64,000 nucleotides of DNA from Isoetes taiwanensis. Its lineage: Eukaryota; Streptophyta; Lycopodiopsida; Isoetales; Isoetaceae. Positions 22,471-33,379 of the stretch are shown piece by piece (position 1 is the first letter of the stretch; each line of letters starts with the position of its first letter). Position numbers and translations under genes: made by a program. The notes beneath the pieces are model-generated. The model saw only the letters and a program-made list of their open reading frames with translations, was not told the DNA's origin and searched no databases. The DNA is taken from NCBI GenBank assembly GCA_021234155.1, contig JAJEKV010000002.1:38613841-38677840 (forward strand), written 5' to 3'.

Positions 22471-23720
22471 GAAATGTTTTGAGGCGAAAGCCATTAACCG
22501 GTGTAGGTAATGGAGTGCCATCTAACTTCGCCGAGTTGAAAAAGCATTTGGGTCGAACCACTTGAACAATTTGATAAGGGCCAAGCCAGCGAAACTTAAG
22601 TTTACAGAAAAAGTTTTGTGCCGAGAATCATAAAGAAGAACCAAATCTCCGCCGTTGAATGTTTTTGTCTTCACCGTTTGTCATGTAAGGATTTTTGCAA
22701 GCTGTTGTCCATGAAGAACACGAATATAAGCATCTCTTCTAAGTTCATCCAACTGTTCCAATTGATAAACCCTTTCTTTGAGTGCAAGAAAGCGATTAGT
22801 TATGGCGAAGCAGGTTGAAAAGCGAGTGTTGGAAGTATGTATTCAAGCGGCATGAGAGCTTCTTGACCATAAACCAATTTGAAAGGGGTGTGATCCGTAG
22901 CTATTTTGAAACAAGTATTGTAAGCCCAAAGAACATTAGGAAGTTTGTTTTGCCAATCGGTCGAGAAGCATCACAAATTTTCTTGAGAATTGTGACGAGT
23001 TTTGTTTGTGCTTTACGCCAAACCATTCCCTTGAGGATAGTAAGGTGTGCTCTTGTGATGATGTATCGGGGAGATAATCCGTCGGCTCCTTGATGGTATG
23101 ATTGATAAAATGGACACCACGATCACCGACCAGCTCAGGTGGGGCAGCCGAATCGGCGTGATGATTTGTTGATAGAGGACCTTGGCCTGTGGCGCGCAGT
23201 GTTATGCGGAAGTCGCGCAAGCTTCCGCCCATTTGGTAAGCGTGGTCGGTGAGAACCCGGGAATGTAGCGGACGCGGGGGTGTGCCGCGGGGGAGGATCG
23301 ATGGGTCCCACAAAATCCATTCCCCATTTCTTTGAAGGAAAGTGGCGTGGCAAAGGCGGGCGTCAAGGGAAGAAGCGTCCGCTTGGCGGTGGCGTCTTTG
23401 AAGAGCGTGGGCAAAAGCATCACACGGATTTTTTGCGTCTTGTAGTGTCACCATGAAAATGACCACCACCGAGCCCTTCATGGGCGTGGCGTCTTTGAAG
23501 AAGCGGCGTCGAAGAATGGTATCCTTACCCTTTTGTAAAGATGGCCTGCAACCATGGTGTAGTCCGCGGACCTCGCGGAGAAATTGATGTCGGCCGGGAT
23601 TGTCGCTATGGCTGGAGAGAGCGTGGCGTCCTCGGTGGAAGAGCTGTGAGGAGATATGCTGGCGAAAGTCATGGAACCAATGTGGTGTTGCCGCGTGACG
23701 AAAAGAGTTGAGCATCGGGA
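22470..23720 (-). pseudogene. Ty3-A integrase
   Basis: Integrase joins the cDNA ends to target DNA. In element order the minus strand shows the zinc-binding region (ARDYTMVAGHLYKRG then GGHFHGDTTRRKI, near 23540-23430), the first catalytic Asp in WGMDFVGPIDP (near 23330), the second in GDRGVHFINHT (near 23110), and after decay the end of the core (TPFKLVYGQEALMPLEY, near 22850). The C-terminal barrel-like part (GPYQIVQVVRP) lies near 22560. Several frame changes split it, so it is not functional. Confidence 0.8.
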
Positions 23721-25224
23721 AAGGCGTCGAGACTCGATAGAGGGATCATCTGTGTGGATGCGTGAAAGATAATCCGGGACAACATGAGATTTGCGGCCTT
23801 GTGAACAATTTCAAAAGGTGCAAATTCTTGCAGAAGTAGGACCCAACGCGTGCAATGCGGCCCGTGGGCGTGGATTTGTTGATCAAGTAAAGAAGTGTCG
23901 GTGGTCAACAAAGAATTTGATTTGACTGCCCAAAAGATAGTGACAGGCGTTGGGCAGAAAAATTAAACCCAAGGCTTCTCCTCGCGTGGCGAGTAGTTGC
24001 GTTAATGTAATTGAGTTTTACCGGGCGAAGCGGTTTGGTTTGTCGATTAATGCGCGATCATATTCTTGAGAAAGAACAGCTCAATAGCAAAGGCGAGACA
24101 TCGACATGGACATGAAAGGGCTTGTCCCATTGAGGAGGAACAAGAACGGGGCTGAGTAAGCAAGAGCTTCAATCTGTTGGAAGCAAACATCCGCTGGGAA
24201 TTCCAAGCCGGTGGATTCATCACCCGTGAGTTTATGAATGGGATGCAATGGCTGCTGAGTCGGGGAATGAAGGTGGAGTAATAATTGACCTTACCCAAGA
24301 AAGAGCGTGTTTCCTTTATATTGGCTGGTGCTTGAGCCTTGAGCAACTGATTTTGGCGAGGATCCGTGGTGATACCTTTCTTGCGACCACATGTCCCAAA
24401 GTAACACACGAAGTGACACAAAAGGTGCATTTCTCGGGATTGAGACTAATCTTGGGACTCATCACATTTTCGAAAGACAAGTTCCAATTTATCAAAAATG
24501 GTCACCATGGAACGTAGGCGAGAGAGAAGTCATCTTGAAAAAATTTGCAAGAAGGGATTTTCCTTCATAAAATCCTGAAAAACGGAGAACATGATACGTT
24601 GAAACGTGGATGGAGAGTTTGATAATCCAAAAGGAACCACCTTGTAGGCAAAAGTGCCCCATGGGGTGGTGAAGGTAGTCTTGAGTTGATCAGATTCTTT
24701 GATTGAGATCTGATTGTAGCCAGAAAAACCATCCATGAAGGAGTACATCTCATGTCCAGCAACCTCTTTCGAACACAGTGCGTGAAGGGAAGGGAAAAAT
24801 GATCACGCTCGTGGCACGATTGAGTTTTGGTAGTCCACACAAACGCGGATCTTACCATTGTGTTTGAGTGCAATGGCGATGGGGCTCACCCTCGAGAATG
24901 TTTGACCTCATAGATCAAACTGCGCACAAGGAGTTTGTCAATTTACGCCTTGGCGATCATCCGGTAATTGGGGTTGAGCCGCATCGTCGTTGCTAGGATC
25001 GGGCATGCATCGGACTTGGTAGGAATGGTGAGTTCCCCCAAGGTTTTGTTGATCCCCCGAAGATCTCTGTAGCTCCAGGCAAAAATGTGTTTGAACTTTT
25101 TGAAAAGCGTGACGGCCCTGTTACGATAGGGTGTGGGAAGATTGGCAGCAATCCGGACAGGCTGATTGTTGCCTACGTCCACAATCTCTACGTCAGGAGT
25201 CTGAATATGGGGGATAACTTCCAT
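23669..25224 (-). pseudogene. Ty3-A reverse transcriptase and RNase H
   Basis: The RT begins near 25150 with KKFKHIFAWSYRDLRGI. Palm-region motifs are clear in the frame 24748-24530: MDGFSGYNQISIKESDQ, TPWGTFAYKVVPFGLSN, SPSTFQRIM. The connection shows ETRSFLGKVNYYSTFIPRL near 24310. RNase H is weaker: a core with DQQIHAHGPHCTRW near 23860 and the end FAPFEIVHKAANLMLSRII near 23800. Stops and frame changes separate the parts and the YxDD box is degraded. Together these copy the element RNA into DNA. Confidence 0.85.
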
Positions 25225-25456
25225 GTCTGGACAATATGAGCAGGAGGTTGAAGCATAACGGGATGCGTGGGCTCTGGCGTGGTGAAAAAGAGAGGTTGCT
25301 GAGTTTCCTCAAGCAGAGGTTGCTTCATGACAGCGTGTACTTCCACAGGAGCTGCAGGAGGTTCAGCGTCTGAAAAGTGATCAACACGTTGGATTCGATT
25401 GCAAGGAGCTAGGTAAGGGTCAAGCAAAGCAGCCACGGCTTGGTCACGATCAAGAG

Positions 25457-26299
25457 TCATTTCTCCCCAAGGATCGGATACTCGGGGTAGGATGATGAGA
25501 GGCGACTTCGCAGGTGGAGCTGAACTTGATAAATATTCAGGCGTCCTCCCGAGGGGTGTCGGAGAGAGGGTTCAGCATTGTCGGCCGGAAATGATTTTTT
25601 TGCGGTTTCCAAGTCCATGGTGGCATTGAGGTGACCATCAGTGATGACTAACTGATCCGTGGCCCAGTAATGAATGCTCTTGGCCTGGCGGAGAAAAGGT
25701 CTGCCGACCAACATTTCATAATCACCTGGATCTTCTCCAGCCTTCCAAACACCAAATTCCAAAGGGAATCTGAGATCACCTATGTTGATGTGAAGAAGAG
25801 GCGTGACGCCTTGAGGTCTCGTGATATGGCCATTGGCCAATTTGATGTCATATGGGGCACGATAGAGTTGTTTGATGCCCATTTGTTTGCGGAGTTTATC
25901 CGTGATGAGATTGACCGCGCTACCTCCGTCAATTTGAACATGATTGACTTGTTGATTGCCCACCGTGGCATGGACCGTGGGAGTAGAGGTAGCAACAGCC
26001 CCAACCAAAATAGTCGGGAGTGGTAACTGGTCCTTGAGAGCAGGACAGAGTTTCAAAATTGTAGCCAAGCTTAAAGGAATTTTGATTTTGGCTAGCTCCT
26101 CTTGGAGTTCCAGAGGCACATGAGAAAAAGGATCGGCTGGATCCACAGGTGCGGGAGTGCGTGGTAAGGAAGCAGCAACTTCTTTGAGTAGGTCAACCTC
26201 CGCAGCGATATTGGGATATATCTGAGAGCGTGGAGGTTGAGACGTGGAAGGTGCGTCTTGTCGTTGGTGAGCTCTCGTGGTGGCATGGACATTAGCCAA
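25457..26299 (-). pseudogene. Ty3-A aspartic protease region
   Basis: A 280-codon open stretch. A Pro-rich lead is followed by a retroviral-type aspartic protease: VQIDGGSAVNLI (near 25920; Asp-Gly-Gly-Ser form of the active site seen in plant Ty3 elements), then LANGHITRPQGV, and YEMLVGRPFLRQA (near 25730). It releases the mature proteins from the polyprotein. The reading frame itself is intact; neighbouring parts are not. A further open stretch at 25460-25188 (Pro-rich, no domain) links it to RT. Confidence 0.85.
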
Positions 26300-26451
26300 C
26301 GGCGGCCTTGGCGGCTTGCATGAGGTTCAAAATGCTTTGGCGAACTTTAGGCATGACATTCGGCATGAGTTTCTCCAAGTCCGGTGCAAAATGGACCTTT
26401 TTGTCTTCTGCATGAGGAATGGCGTCGACTGCAAAGGCGGGTTGCGTGCCA

Positions 26452-28280
26452 TTAGGAATAATGGTTAAGGGGCGTGGCATACGGGTCCGGCGTGAAACCA
26501 AACCAACCCAATTTGATGGTGGACTGGAGGATTAAGAGCACGAAAAATTTCTTCCGTGCTTGTTGATCCATCCGAGGTTGATTGGCGGAGCGAGTTGATA
26601 GCGTGATTTCTTTGAGGGCGCGAGGTGGCTTCCAAGAACTGGGCCGGGCCTTGTTTGCCATTAGCAATCGAGTTGGTAAGCCGTGAGGCGGGACTGATGT
26701 GGTCCGATTAGTGCCGGAAGCCGCACTGAACTTGGGGAAGTTGAGGACACGCCGCGGGTGGTGGTATGACCACATTCTTGTGATGATAACACCGAAGCTT
26801 CGAATGATCAAAAGGAGAACGTGTGTTGGGTCCCCGTTGTTGCTCCCATTTGCTGATAGAGTTGATTGGGTTGCTTTGTAGTGGTGGCTGGCGATATGGC
26901 GATTGGTGCCGAGGTGTTGTTTGCACTTGATAAACCATCTTGTTGCGGAAAGGTGTAGGATGAGTGCGAGTGCATTCTTCCGTGGCATGATTGCACATGT
27001 TGCAGCGTTTACAATGAGGCGGGCCATTGGTGGAGTTGCACTCATTCGCCAAGTGGCCTTGATATTTGCAGATATGGCACGATCCGATCGCTTGGCCGCG
27101 GATTGGCGTGTTGAGGTTGAGCAGCCAGCCCGGGGAACCATGGCCGGGTGGAATGAAAGGGAGCTCCGAAGAGCCACGCCACGCGGGAGGAAACATTGGC
27201 GAAAGTGATTGACAAGATCGATAGCCCTTTGCTCCAAAGTCTTGGGCGCAGTATTCAGTCATGAGTCCGATAGCTGGAGGAAGTCCTTGGAGAAACCGGA
27301 CCAAGATCCGGCTCGTGTGGGGTACTCCTTGAGTTTTGCCGCGAGAATGTGAAGACGGTGCGCAAAATCCGAGGCGGAACTGTGGGCTCTTGTTGAAGGT
27401 CATTGAGTTGCTTGAGATGAAGTTGATCATCATCCGTGGTCCCATAGTGAGAAAGAAAAGCAGTTTTCATTTCGGACCAATCTTGTTTCCAGTGGCTTTT
27501 GTTGGACATGAGCCATTGATGAGGGGAGCCATGCAATGTGGGTGGAAAAGATGTGGAATTTCAGTTGAGGTTGCGCATGACCATTCAGGACAGCGAGCCT
27601 CAAATTCTTCCATGTGGGCACGAGCACTTTGGTCTAAAGGTTTGCCTTTCGTGTTGCCAAAGGTGGGATAAGTCAGCTTAAGGGTCTGAAAGGTAGAGGT
27701 AAAAGTGCTGGGCTGGACAGGAACATGATAGTGAGGATATTGAGGTGGAGTTGGAGGGGGTATGGTGCTGGAAAGACCCTGCTGAAGGGGTGGCTGAGGT
27801 GGGGGTACTTGGAGGTGCGATCATTGGGTTTGAGGTCCAGAAGATTGTAAAAGCGGGAAGAGCGGTGGGAAAGGTAGGGAAGGGAAAATCACGGGGAGGA
27901 GCAAAAGAGACATGTGGATATCCCCTGTCTACCCGTAGGAGATGATGGTTGTGAAGGCAGAGGGTATGGGGAAAGAGTGATGGATGAAGGCATGTTCGGG
28001 GTATGAAAGTAAGGTTGGAGCAGGTGGAGCGGATAGGGCCCCGATAGTGATGAGGAGACTGAGGCTGTGAGCAATGTTTGCACGCTTGAGGTGGAGAATT
28101 TGGACGAGACATGACACGAGGGGTGGGTGGCGCCGACTGAGCCCTAGACCGAATGTGGCCTCCCTCAATGTCATAAGCAGATCCATACATGTCACGAACA
28201 GCTTCCCGTCGATGATGGCGCTCCAATCGAGACGCCGTCTGGGAAAGAAGTTCTTCTGGCGTGAAGTTTCGGACAGACAT
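26452..28280 (-). pseudogene. Ty3-A Gag
   Basis: Gag forms the particle around the element RNA. It starts at 28280 with MSVRNFTPEELLSQTASRLE just after the leader, has a Pro/Ser-rich segment (28150-27700), then a capsid-like stretch (WKQDWSEMKTAFLSHYGTTD and LHLKQLNDLQQE, near 27480-27380) typical of retrotransposon Gag, and two zinc knuckles of the C-X2-C-X4-H-X4-C type near 27060-26970 (CHICKYQGHLANEC and CKRCNMCNHATEEC). Frames change at least three times, so no complete Gag is made. Confidence 0.85.
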
Positions 28281-28299
28281 GGCGACAGAAGAAGGGAAA

Positions 28300-28324
28300 A
28301 ACGAATCAGACCCGGCAGCGGCGG
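28300..28324 (-). promoter_or_regulatory. Ty3-A primer-binding site, tRNA-Asp-like
   Basis: Directly inside the 5' LTR the minus strand reads CCGCCGCTGCCGGGTCTGA. It agrees at 12 of 14 aligned positions with GCGCCGTTGCCGGG, the complement of the plant tRNA-Asp 3' end used by Athila/Tat-type elements. Confidence 0.6.
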
Positions 28325-28892
28325 TGTTTGGGGTGCGGGTTGGGGGAACTCTGCAAGACAGCCCTCGTGAGGACCCTTGGATCTAACAGAGAATCAGGGG
28401 GACTATGTCACGCGGGATTTGCAAGAAAAGAACAAGAAGAAGAAAACGGAACGTAAAAAGAACAATGAGAGGAAAATGATATGCTTCTTTGATATCAATG
28501 ATGAACATACATGAGCTCATAATCGAGAGAAGGCCCGAAGAGAGACAAGACTCAAAACTCATCTAGCCCTCATATGCTAGCTCTACTCATATATATAGTA
28601 CAATGGCCTTTGGCCCAATATAGACACACTCCCCGGTGATCTCGGTGCCGACTCGGAAGGAGGCCGATTCTGAGGAATGTTGGCGGTGTCTCTTGAAGTG
28701 CCTAGAATCACGCTGACGCTGACGCAGGCGGCGACGGCCCCTCACTTGTCTGAGCGGCGCCTCTTGATAGGCTGCTGCTTGGTCTTCTGCGGGGCCTTGG
28801 ATGGCTGACCCGTGGTTGACTGCGGATCCTTGAGCTTGACCTGGTCCGTCGTATGCATGAATAGTCCTGTACCAGGAGGCACAGGACTAACA
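28325..28892 (-). repeat. Ty3-A 5' LTR
   Basis: Second LTR copy; plus-strand ends TGTTTGGGG and GACTAACA. It differs from 14836-15402 by scattered substitutions and small indels, so Ty3-A is clearly older than the element nested in it. Confidence 0.93.
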
Positions 28893-29236
28893 CCCCCCCC
28901 TCCTGCTTGCATATGCATTATCACTCCTAAGAGGCATGCAGTTAATTGCTCAAAGCTAGGCAAACCAGAAGAACAAGAGTGGAGGCCACTAGAATTGGGG
29001 AGAGTGATTATGTGGGATGGCTTTTGCTCACGTAGGCGCAGGCGGCTAGGGCGGTGGCCTGAGGAAGGGGCTGGCCCCCTCCGCTCCACCAGATTTGCTG
29101 CCCTATCTTGAAGCATACAAACTGCATTGGCTGCTAGCAAGGAATTTGGCAAAGCTTTTGGAAGAATCATGTATTGTAGGAAGCCAGATCTTGAAGCAAC
29201 ATCAGGGAAGTCTTCTGGATTTTTCGGTAAGCCCAC
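28893..29236 (-). pseudogene. unrecognised coding exon interrupted by Ty3-A
   Basis: The minus strand is open from an AG at 29237-29238 to the G-run where Ty3-A inserted: NPEDFPDVASRSGFLQYMIL, LPNSLLAANAVCMLQDRAAN, then PSFEQLTACLLGVIMHMQ and poly-Gly. With the flank at 14770-14835 it would form a last exon of about 137 codons. I do not recognise the protein. The plus strand is partly open as well and has a fair splice donor (CGGTAAGC at about 29226), so the coding strand is not certain. Confidence 0.4.
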
Positions 29237-29239
29237 TAA

Positions 29240-30420
29240 TGTGGTAATCTTGTTCTTTTGCTTTCAAAAGCAATAGACATTCTTAGATGCTTATCTTATT
29301 TCTTTTGATCAAAGACGCACTGAAAAGGCGCAGATGCCTATAAGTTGGAACAGATTTGTGAAAATCTAGTTTATGATGCAGTTTCAGGTTTTGGTAGTGC
29401 ATTTATTCGATCTTGGTCTTCTTTACTTGCTGGGTTTCTTCTTTTCTTCTACCATTTCTTTCTAGCACAAAGGTCTAGAACAATATGTTTTGGATGATCA
29501 AAAAGATACTTATGGGATAATGGATTATATGAATTAGTTTAGATTTTGGAAAACCTGAATTAAAAATGCAGAGCAAGCAGGTTGTATGGTGCAGATAGAT
29601 GGATTTTTAAAGCACCTGGTTCTCTGGTACTACTATGTCAAGAACCTCATAATCATACAGGTACTGATATGTTTGTAAGGTTGTACTCGTATGATGGATT
29701 TTTTAAGCACACGGTTCTTGGTACTGCTATGCCAAGAACCTCTAATCAAACAAGTACTGATATGCTTGTAAGGTTGTGTTTAAATATTCATATTTGAGTG
29801 AGAGCTTCCTTCAGATACTGATATGCCTGATTTCAAATTCTTATCTGTTACTTCATACAAAAATGGTGCTCTGAGTCTTGCTTTGAGCAGGATAAGATTT
29901 CTCTTCTCATTTTAAAATTTGGAAGATTTATTGATTCATCTGAACAGGTGTATCATTCGGAAGCCTAATGGCTTGTTCTTGTATTGCCACATATTTTCTA
30001 GTTACCAGGTGGAAGGATTTTTGCTTAAGGTAGTTTGAATATCTGCTTTTAGAGCTACCAATAAGTTTCTGTAAGTAGAGGATGAAGATGTAGAGATTAC
30101 TCCTGTAGTAATTCTGCGTTGAAAATTTGTACGTTTTATTATTATATAATATAAAAAATTTATACCTTTTAAAAAAAAAAGGGAGAGTATAGAAAATGAG
30201 GGCATTTTGACAAATACAATACATACCGAAGCATTTTGGTAAATATGGAGGAACAGAGGGGCAGTTTTTAAAATTTTCTATTAACCTATCCTAGTGGGAG
30301 ATCACAAGATAAGGTAGGATGCTTGTTTTAAGAACTCCAATCTTCTGAACATATATAATTCAGTTTGTTATTTTTATTTTTTCTTTTTTCTGTCGAGCAA
30401 TTTTTTCTTCGCCGCAGTCT
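29240..30420. other. intron-like or intergenic sequence
   Basis: AT-rich; contains a tandem duplication (29581-29780) and at 30170-30270 an A-run followed by GGGCATTTTG and GCATTTTGGTAAAT, which resemble the terminal repeats of the element at 31763-32605 and may be an older relic. No exon is supported. Confidence 0.45.
29581..29780. repeat. tandem duplication, about 99-bp unit
   Basis: The unit from GTTGTATGG at 29581 recurs from GTTGTACTC at 29680, sharing GATGGATTTTT, CACCTGGTTCT/CACACGGTTCT and GTACTGATATG with moderate divergence. Confidence 0.75.
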
Positions 30421-30453
30421 AAATCATTGAGGAGAAGCCACATTTTTGGGGAG

Positions 30454-30795
30454 ATGGACGAGGAGATCCCGATCGTAATATGTTTAGCAGTGCCACATCC
30501 AGGTATCCAGGATTCTGGGCACAAGTTGTGCTTTTCCTTCCACACCCAATGGTCAGATCTACAAGAAACACTAGAGTTATGGCTCGGTACCTTCAACAAG
30601 GACAAAGACGCAGCTTGGGCTTACACAAGGCCGTGATGAAATTCCGTGGCAAAGATGCCATGACCAATTTCAGACCGGTGCTAGATTCAGAACCGGAAGC
30701 TACTTTTCTCAAGCCCATACAAAGAGCATGTAGTACTGCAGTAGAGATGCTCTGCCGGCATACTTATGAAGAGGAACTTGACCAGAGCACGCGGA
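30454..30795 (+). pseudogene. RAV-type AP2-domain transcription factor, frameshifted
   Basis: RAV proteins are plant transcription factors with an AP2 domain and usually a B3 domain. Pieces in three frames align in order: MDEEIPIV (ATG at 30454), SSATSRYPG (start of AP2), PNGQIYKKH, LWLGTFNKDKDAAWAYTR, and VMKFRGKDAMTNFRPVL, followed by the RAV linker (EMLCRHTYEEELDQSTR, near 30750-30785). At least three small indels separate these pieces, so no intact domain can be made. The linker after the AP2 domain separates RAV from single-AP2 ERF proteins. A B3 domain was not found downstream. No intron is seen within the matched part. Confidence 0.82.
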
Positions 30796-30799
30796 TTGT

Positions 30800-31755
30800 G
30801 TCTTCAGTTAAGGCTTTTTCTTTATTTTGTGCATCGCCAGAACCAGCTACTGCAAGCAGCAATTGTAATTGGGGTGAAGGAGGAAAGCATTCTTCATTTC
30901 CTTCCGCTCTGCAGAAGGCCTTTCTCAATTTGCATTTCCTTCTTCCAATTCCAGTCTTAATGATATGAATGCCCATCCATGGTTGGAGGTCCTTCCTCCC
31001 AGAAATACCCCTCCTCTTGCTCCTGCTCCTCATCAAAGGTTAAAGCAGCGACATCGAGTTGGGCAGAGCAAAGCAAAAGGAAAATGGCTATGGTATTTTT
31101 TTTTCACCATCAGAGCACGCTGCCTTCTTTTGTGTGAAGGACACGCCGTCTTTTGCTTCATTTTGCTTCCATCTGAAGGTAGTTTGATTTACTTACAGGA
31201 TTGAGTTCAGTTTAGTTAAAGTAGCTTGATTGAGTTCAGTTTTGCAAAGGAGCTGCGGCTATGGCAATTCTGGGCTTGGGGCATTTCTATTAGTGCTTCT
31301 AAAATGCCTCTGTTGCCCAAGTTTCACGTGGGTCCGATCATATATCTCCTTCAATAAATGCTGCAGATGCAAGTAGATATTTCGTCTGCTAAAAAAATAG
31401 TGACTTATCTTCTTATTAAGCCCACTTCTGAAGAGAAATGCTCAAAGTATGGCCGCTTTCGTCCTCTCTCGGCTGAAGAAACTAGCTGGTTGTATATGCA
31501 GCCTCAAGGAAGTTCAGATCCTGATAGCATAGCATGTCTTTGGCAAATGCATTTAACATTGAAGGTTGTGGCATGCACACTTGGAGCACATGGGTCTGAT
31601 GCCGTAATATTATATCTTAATGCCAGGTTCCCACTGGTGTGGCTGTAACAAGCGCACCAGTTGTAACAAATGCAAATATGATGTTGTGGTTGAAATGCTT
31701 GGAATAAAGATGCAGAGAAGTATTTAGCTCATACCCAACTATTGCTAACTAAGAC
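30800..31755. other. no recognised gene
   Basis: Follows the RAV remnant where a B3 domain would lie, but none can be read. A 96-codon ORF at 31358-31648 (KYGRFRPLSAEETSWLYMQP) is unrecognised and may be chance or a decayed exon. Confidence 0.4.
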
Positions 31756-31762
31756 TAAGAGA

Positions 31763-32605
31763 AAACTACCAAAATACCCCTATGAGTTTATGTAATTACC
31801 AAAATGCCCTTATGAGTTTCAAAATTACCAAAATGCCCCTGGCTCAACTAAATACACTATATATAATAAACATACAAACAAATTACCCCTACACACCAAA
31901 CTTAATCAGCAAAATGCCATTACATATCAATTTTGATCAACCTACACCAAACTAATCACCAAAATGCCCTACACACCAAACTTAATTACCAAAATGCCCT
32001 TACATACTTATCATACTCAATCTATATTAAATGCCTCAAGAATAGAAGTTTAAATCCAACAAAGAGATTACAAGACTCACAATCACCACTTAATTGGAAC
32101 CCTATAACTACATGCATTCTCTCTTCCAGTACACCTTCTATAAAGACATTCCTCTTCTCTACATCTTCTTCTCCTGCATGCATGCATTTAGGTTTTGGAC
32201 ATCCAAGAGGTCTGCGCGTGGCTGGTGGTAACATGCCTTCAATAGCATCATCATGCGCTAAAACTACAAGAAATACTGGCTTCTTGTAAGTGTCACAATA
32301 AGACTATGTAGGGGTATTTTGGTAATTAAATTTGACGTATAGGGCATTTTGGTAATTAATTCGGTGTAGATTGATCAAAATTGGTATGTAATGCCATTTT
32401 GATAATTAAGTTTTGTGTGTAAGGGTATTTTTGAAATTAAGTTTGGTGTGTAGAGGTATTTTAGTAATTAAGTTTGGTGTGTAGGGGCAAATTGGTAATT
32501 TATCTGTATATTTATTTGAGTCAGGGGCATTTTGGTAATTTTGAAACTCATAAGGGCATTTTGGTAATTATATAAACTCATAGGGGTATTTTGGTAGTTT
32601 TCCCT
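31763..32605. mobile_element. terminal-inverted-repeat DNA element with repetitive arms
   Basis: The left end (AAAACTACCAAAATACCCC, TATGAGTTTATGTAATTACC) and the right end are near-perfect inverted repeats for more than 90 bases; similarity continues irregularly for about 250 bases. Both arms consist of spaced copies of ACCAAAATGCCC and its complement. CTAAGA occurs next to both ends (31757-31762 on the left and just outside the right end) and may be part of the target duplication. The unique middle (about 32020-32280) encodes no transposase. A non-autonomous, foldback or Mutator-like element is the best description; the superfamily is not established. Confidence 0.82.
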
Positions 32606-32609
32606 AAGA

Positions 32610-33180
32610 ATAATATGCAATTTCAAGACCAAAATTCCATGATATGGGTAAATAAGAAACAACTTGAATCATATGCCAGATTCATCAAAATGGATAGAAG
32701 GATTTGAAAAGTGATCACAAGGAGAGGCATTATTATTTCGGTTCAAGCTTTGGAAATATTTAAGGACATATGCATGGGCCTCATTGTTTTAAGTCTATAC
32801 TAAAGGCATAGCAATTTCAGAACCGAATTTCTAACTCAACAAATTGTTCGATGTTAATGCCCCCTTGCTCCGCAGCACTCACATGCTGTGAATTCTGTTC
32901 ACTTCGAGAGTGATCCATAGAAACATCAACTTGAGTGCCTTGGACATTACCTCCATGAATGGCTTTATTTCTAGATAGATCAATAATTAGGTTATCATTG
33001 ACGAAGTTGATTCCCCTCCTCATTGAAAGAGTAGATAACTTCGATTTAGGACTAAGCCCCTCCGACAAGTTCTAAGAAAAGTTCTAAGAGCATATTAGGT
33101 GCTAATATATTGAACTTAAAAAATTGATATACAACTTTTTGATGGCGAGATCAGCTATGTCCTCGGGCACACACTTGACA
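32610..33180. other. no recognised gene
   Basis: A minus-strand ORF of 83 codons (32817-33068, with GINFVNDNLIIDLSRNKAI) is open but unrecognised. No repeat is apparent. Confidence 0.35.
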
Positions 33181-33184
33181 TGTA

Positions 33185-33375
33185 TATAAACATTGATGTA
33201 TACTTGTACAGTTTGACAGCATTCTTATTACTGCCACGGTTTTTCCCTCGAAAACCCTTCGGGGCAGGGGTTTTTTAACCCGGACAGTAATAAGTTTGCT
33301 GCGCTCCTTATGGGTCCCATAGGCCGATTGGCATCAGTGGACGATAAAAAAATCATTCTCATTCTCATTCTCATT
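33185..33375 (+). mobile_element. LINE 3' end, hairpin-bearing tail family (short copy)
   Basis: Shares about 190 bases with 48705-48916: GCCACGGTTTTTCCCTCG, AACCCTTCGGGGC, a G-run then TTTTTTAA, GGGTCCCATAG and GTGGACGATAAAA. It ends in (ATTCTC)n, whereas the other copy ends in (TTCC)n. A severely 5'-truncated LINE 3' end is the simplest reading. Confidence 0.75.
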
Positions 33376-33379
33376 TTGA

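Larger units (their letters stand above)
14836..28892 (-). mobile_element. Ty3/gypsy LTR retrotransposon Ty3-A
   Basis: A 14.06-kb element (about 10.9 kb without a nested insertion) with two LTRs of about 567 bp. On the minus strand the order is 5' LTR, primer-binding site, gag, protease, RT, RNase H, integrase, extra coding sequence, polypurine tract, 3' LTR. RT before integrase places it in Ty3/gypsy, and the primer site resembles the tRNA-Asp type used by Athila/Tat elements. Both flanks are C-runs, so a 5-bp CCCCC target duplication fits but cannot be proven. Stops and shifts occur in every ORF, many explicable as C-to-T changes at CG sites, so it is inactive. Confidence 0.92.

Noticed and set aside
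31933-32289. 118-codon ORF inside the inverted-repeat element as a transposase
   Set aside because: Half of it is translated repeat arm, and the rest has no transposase motif.
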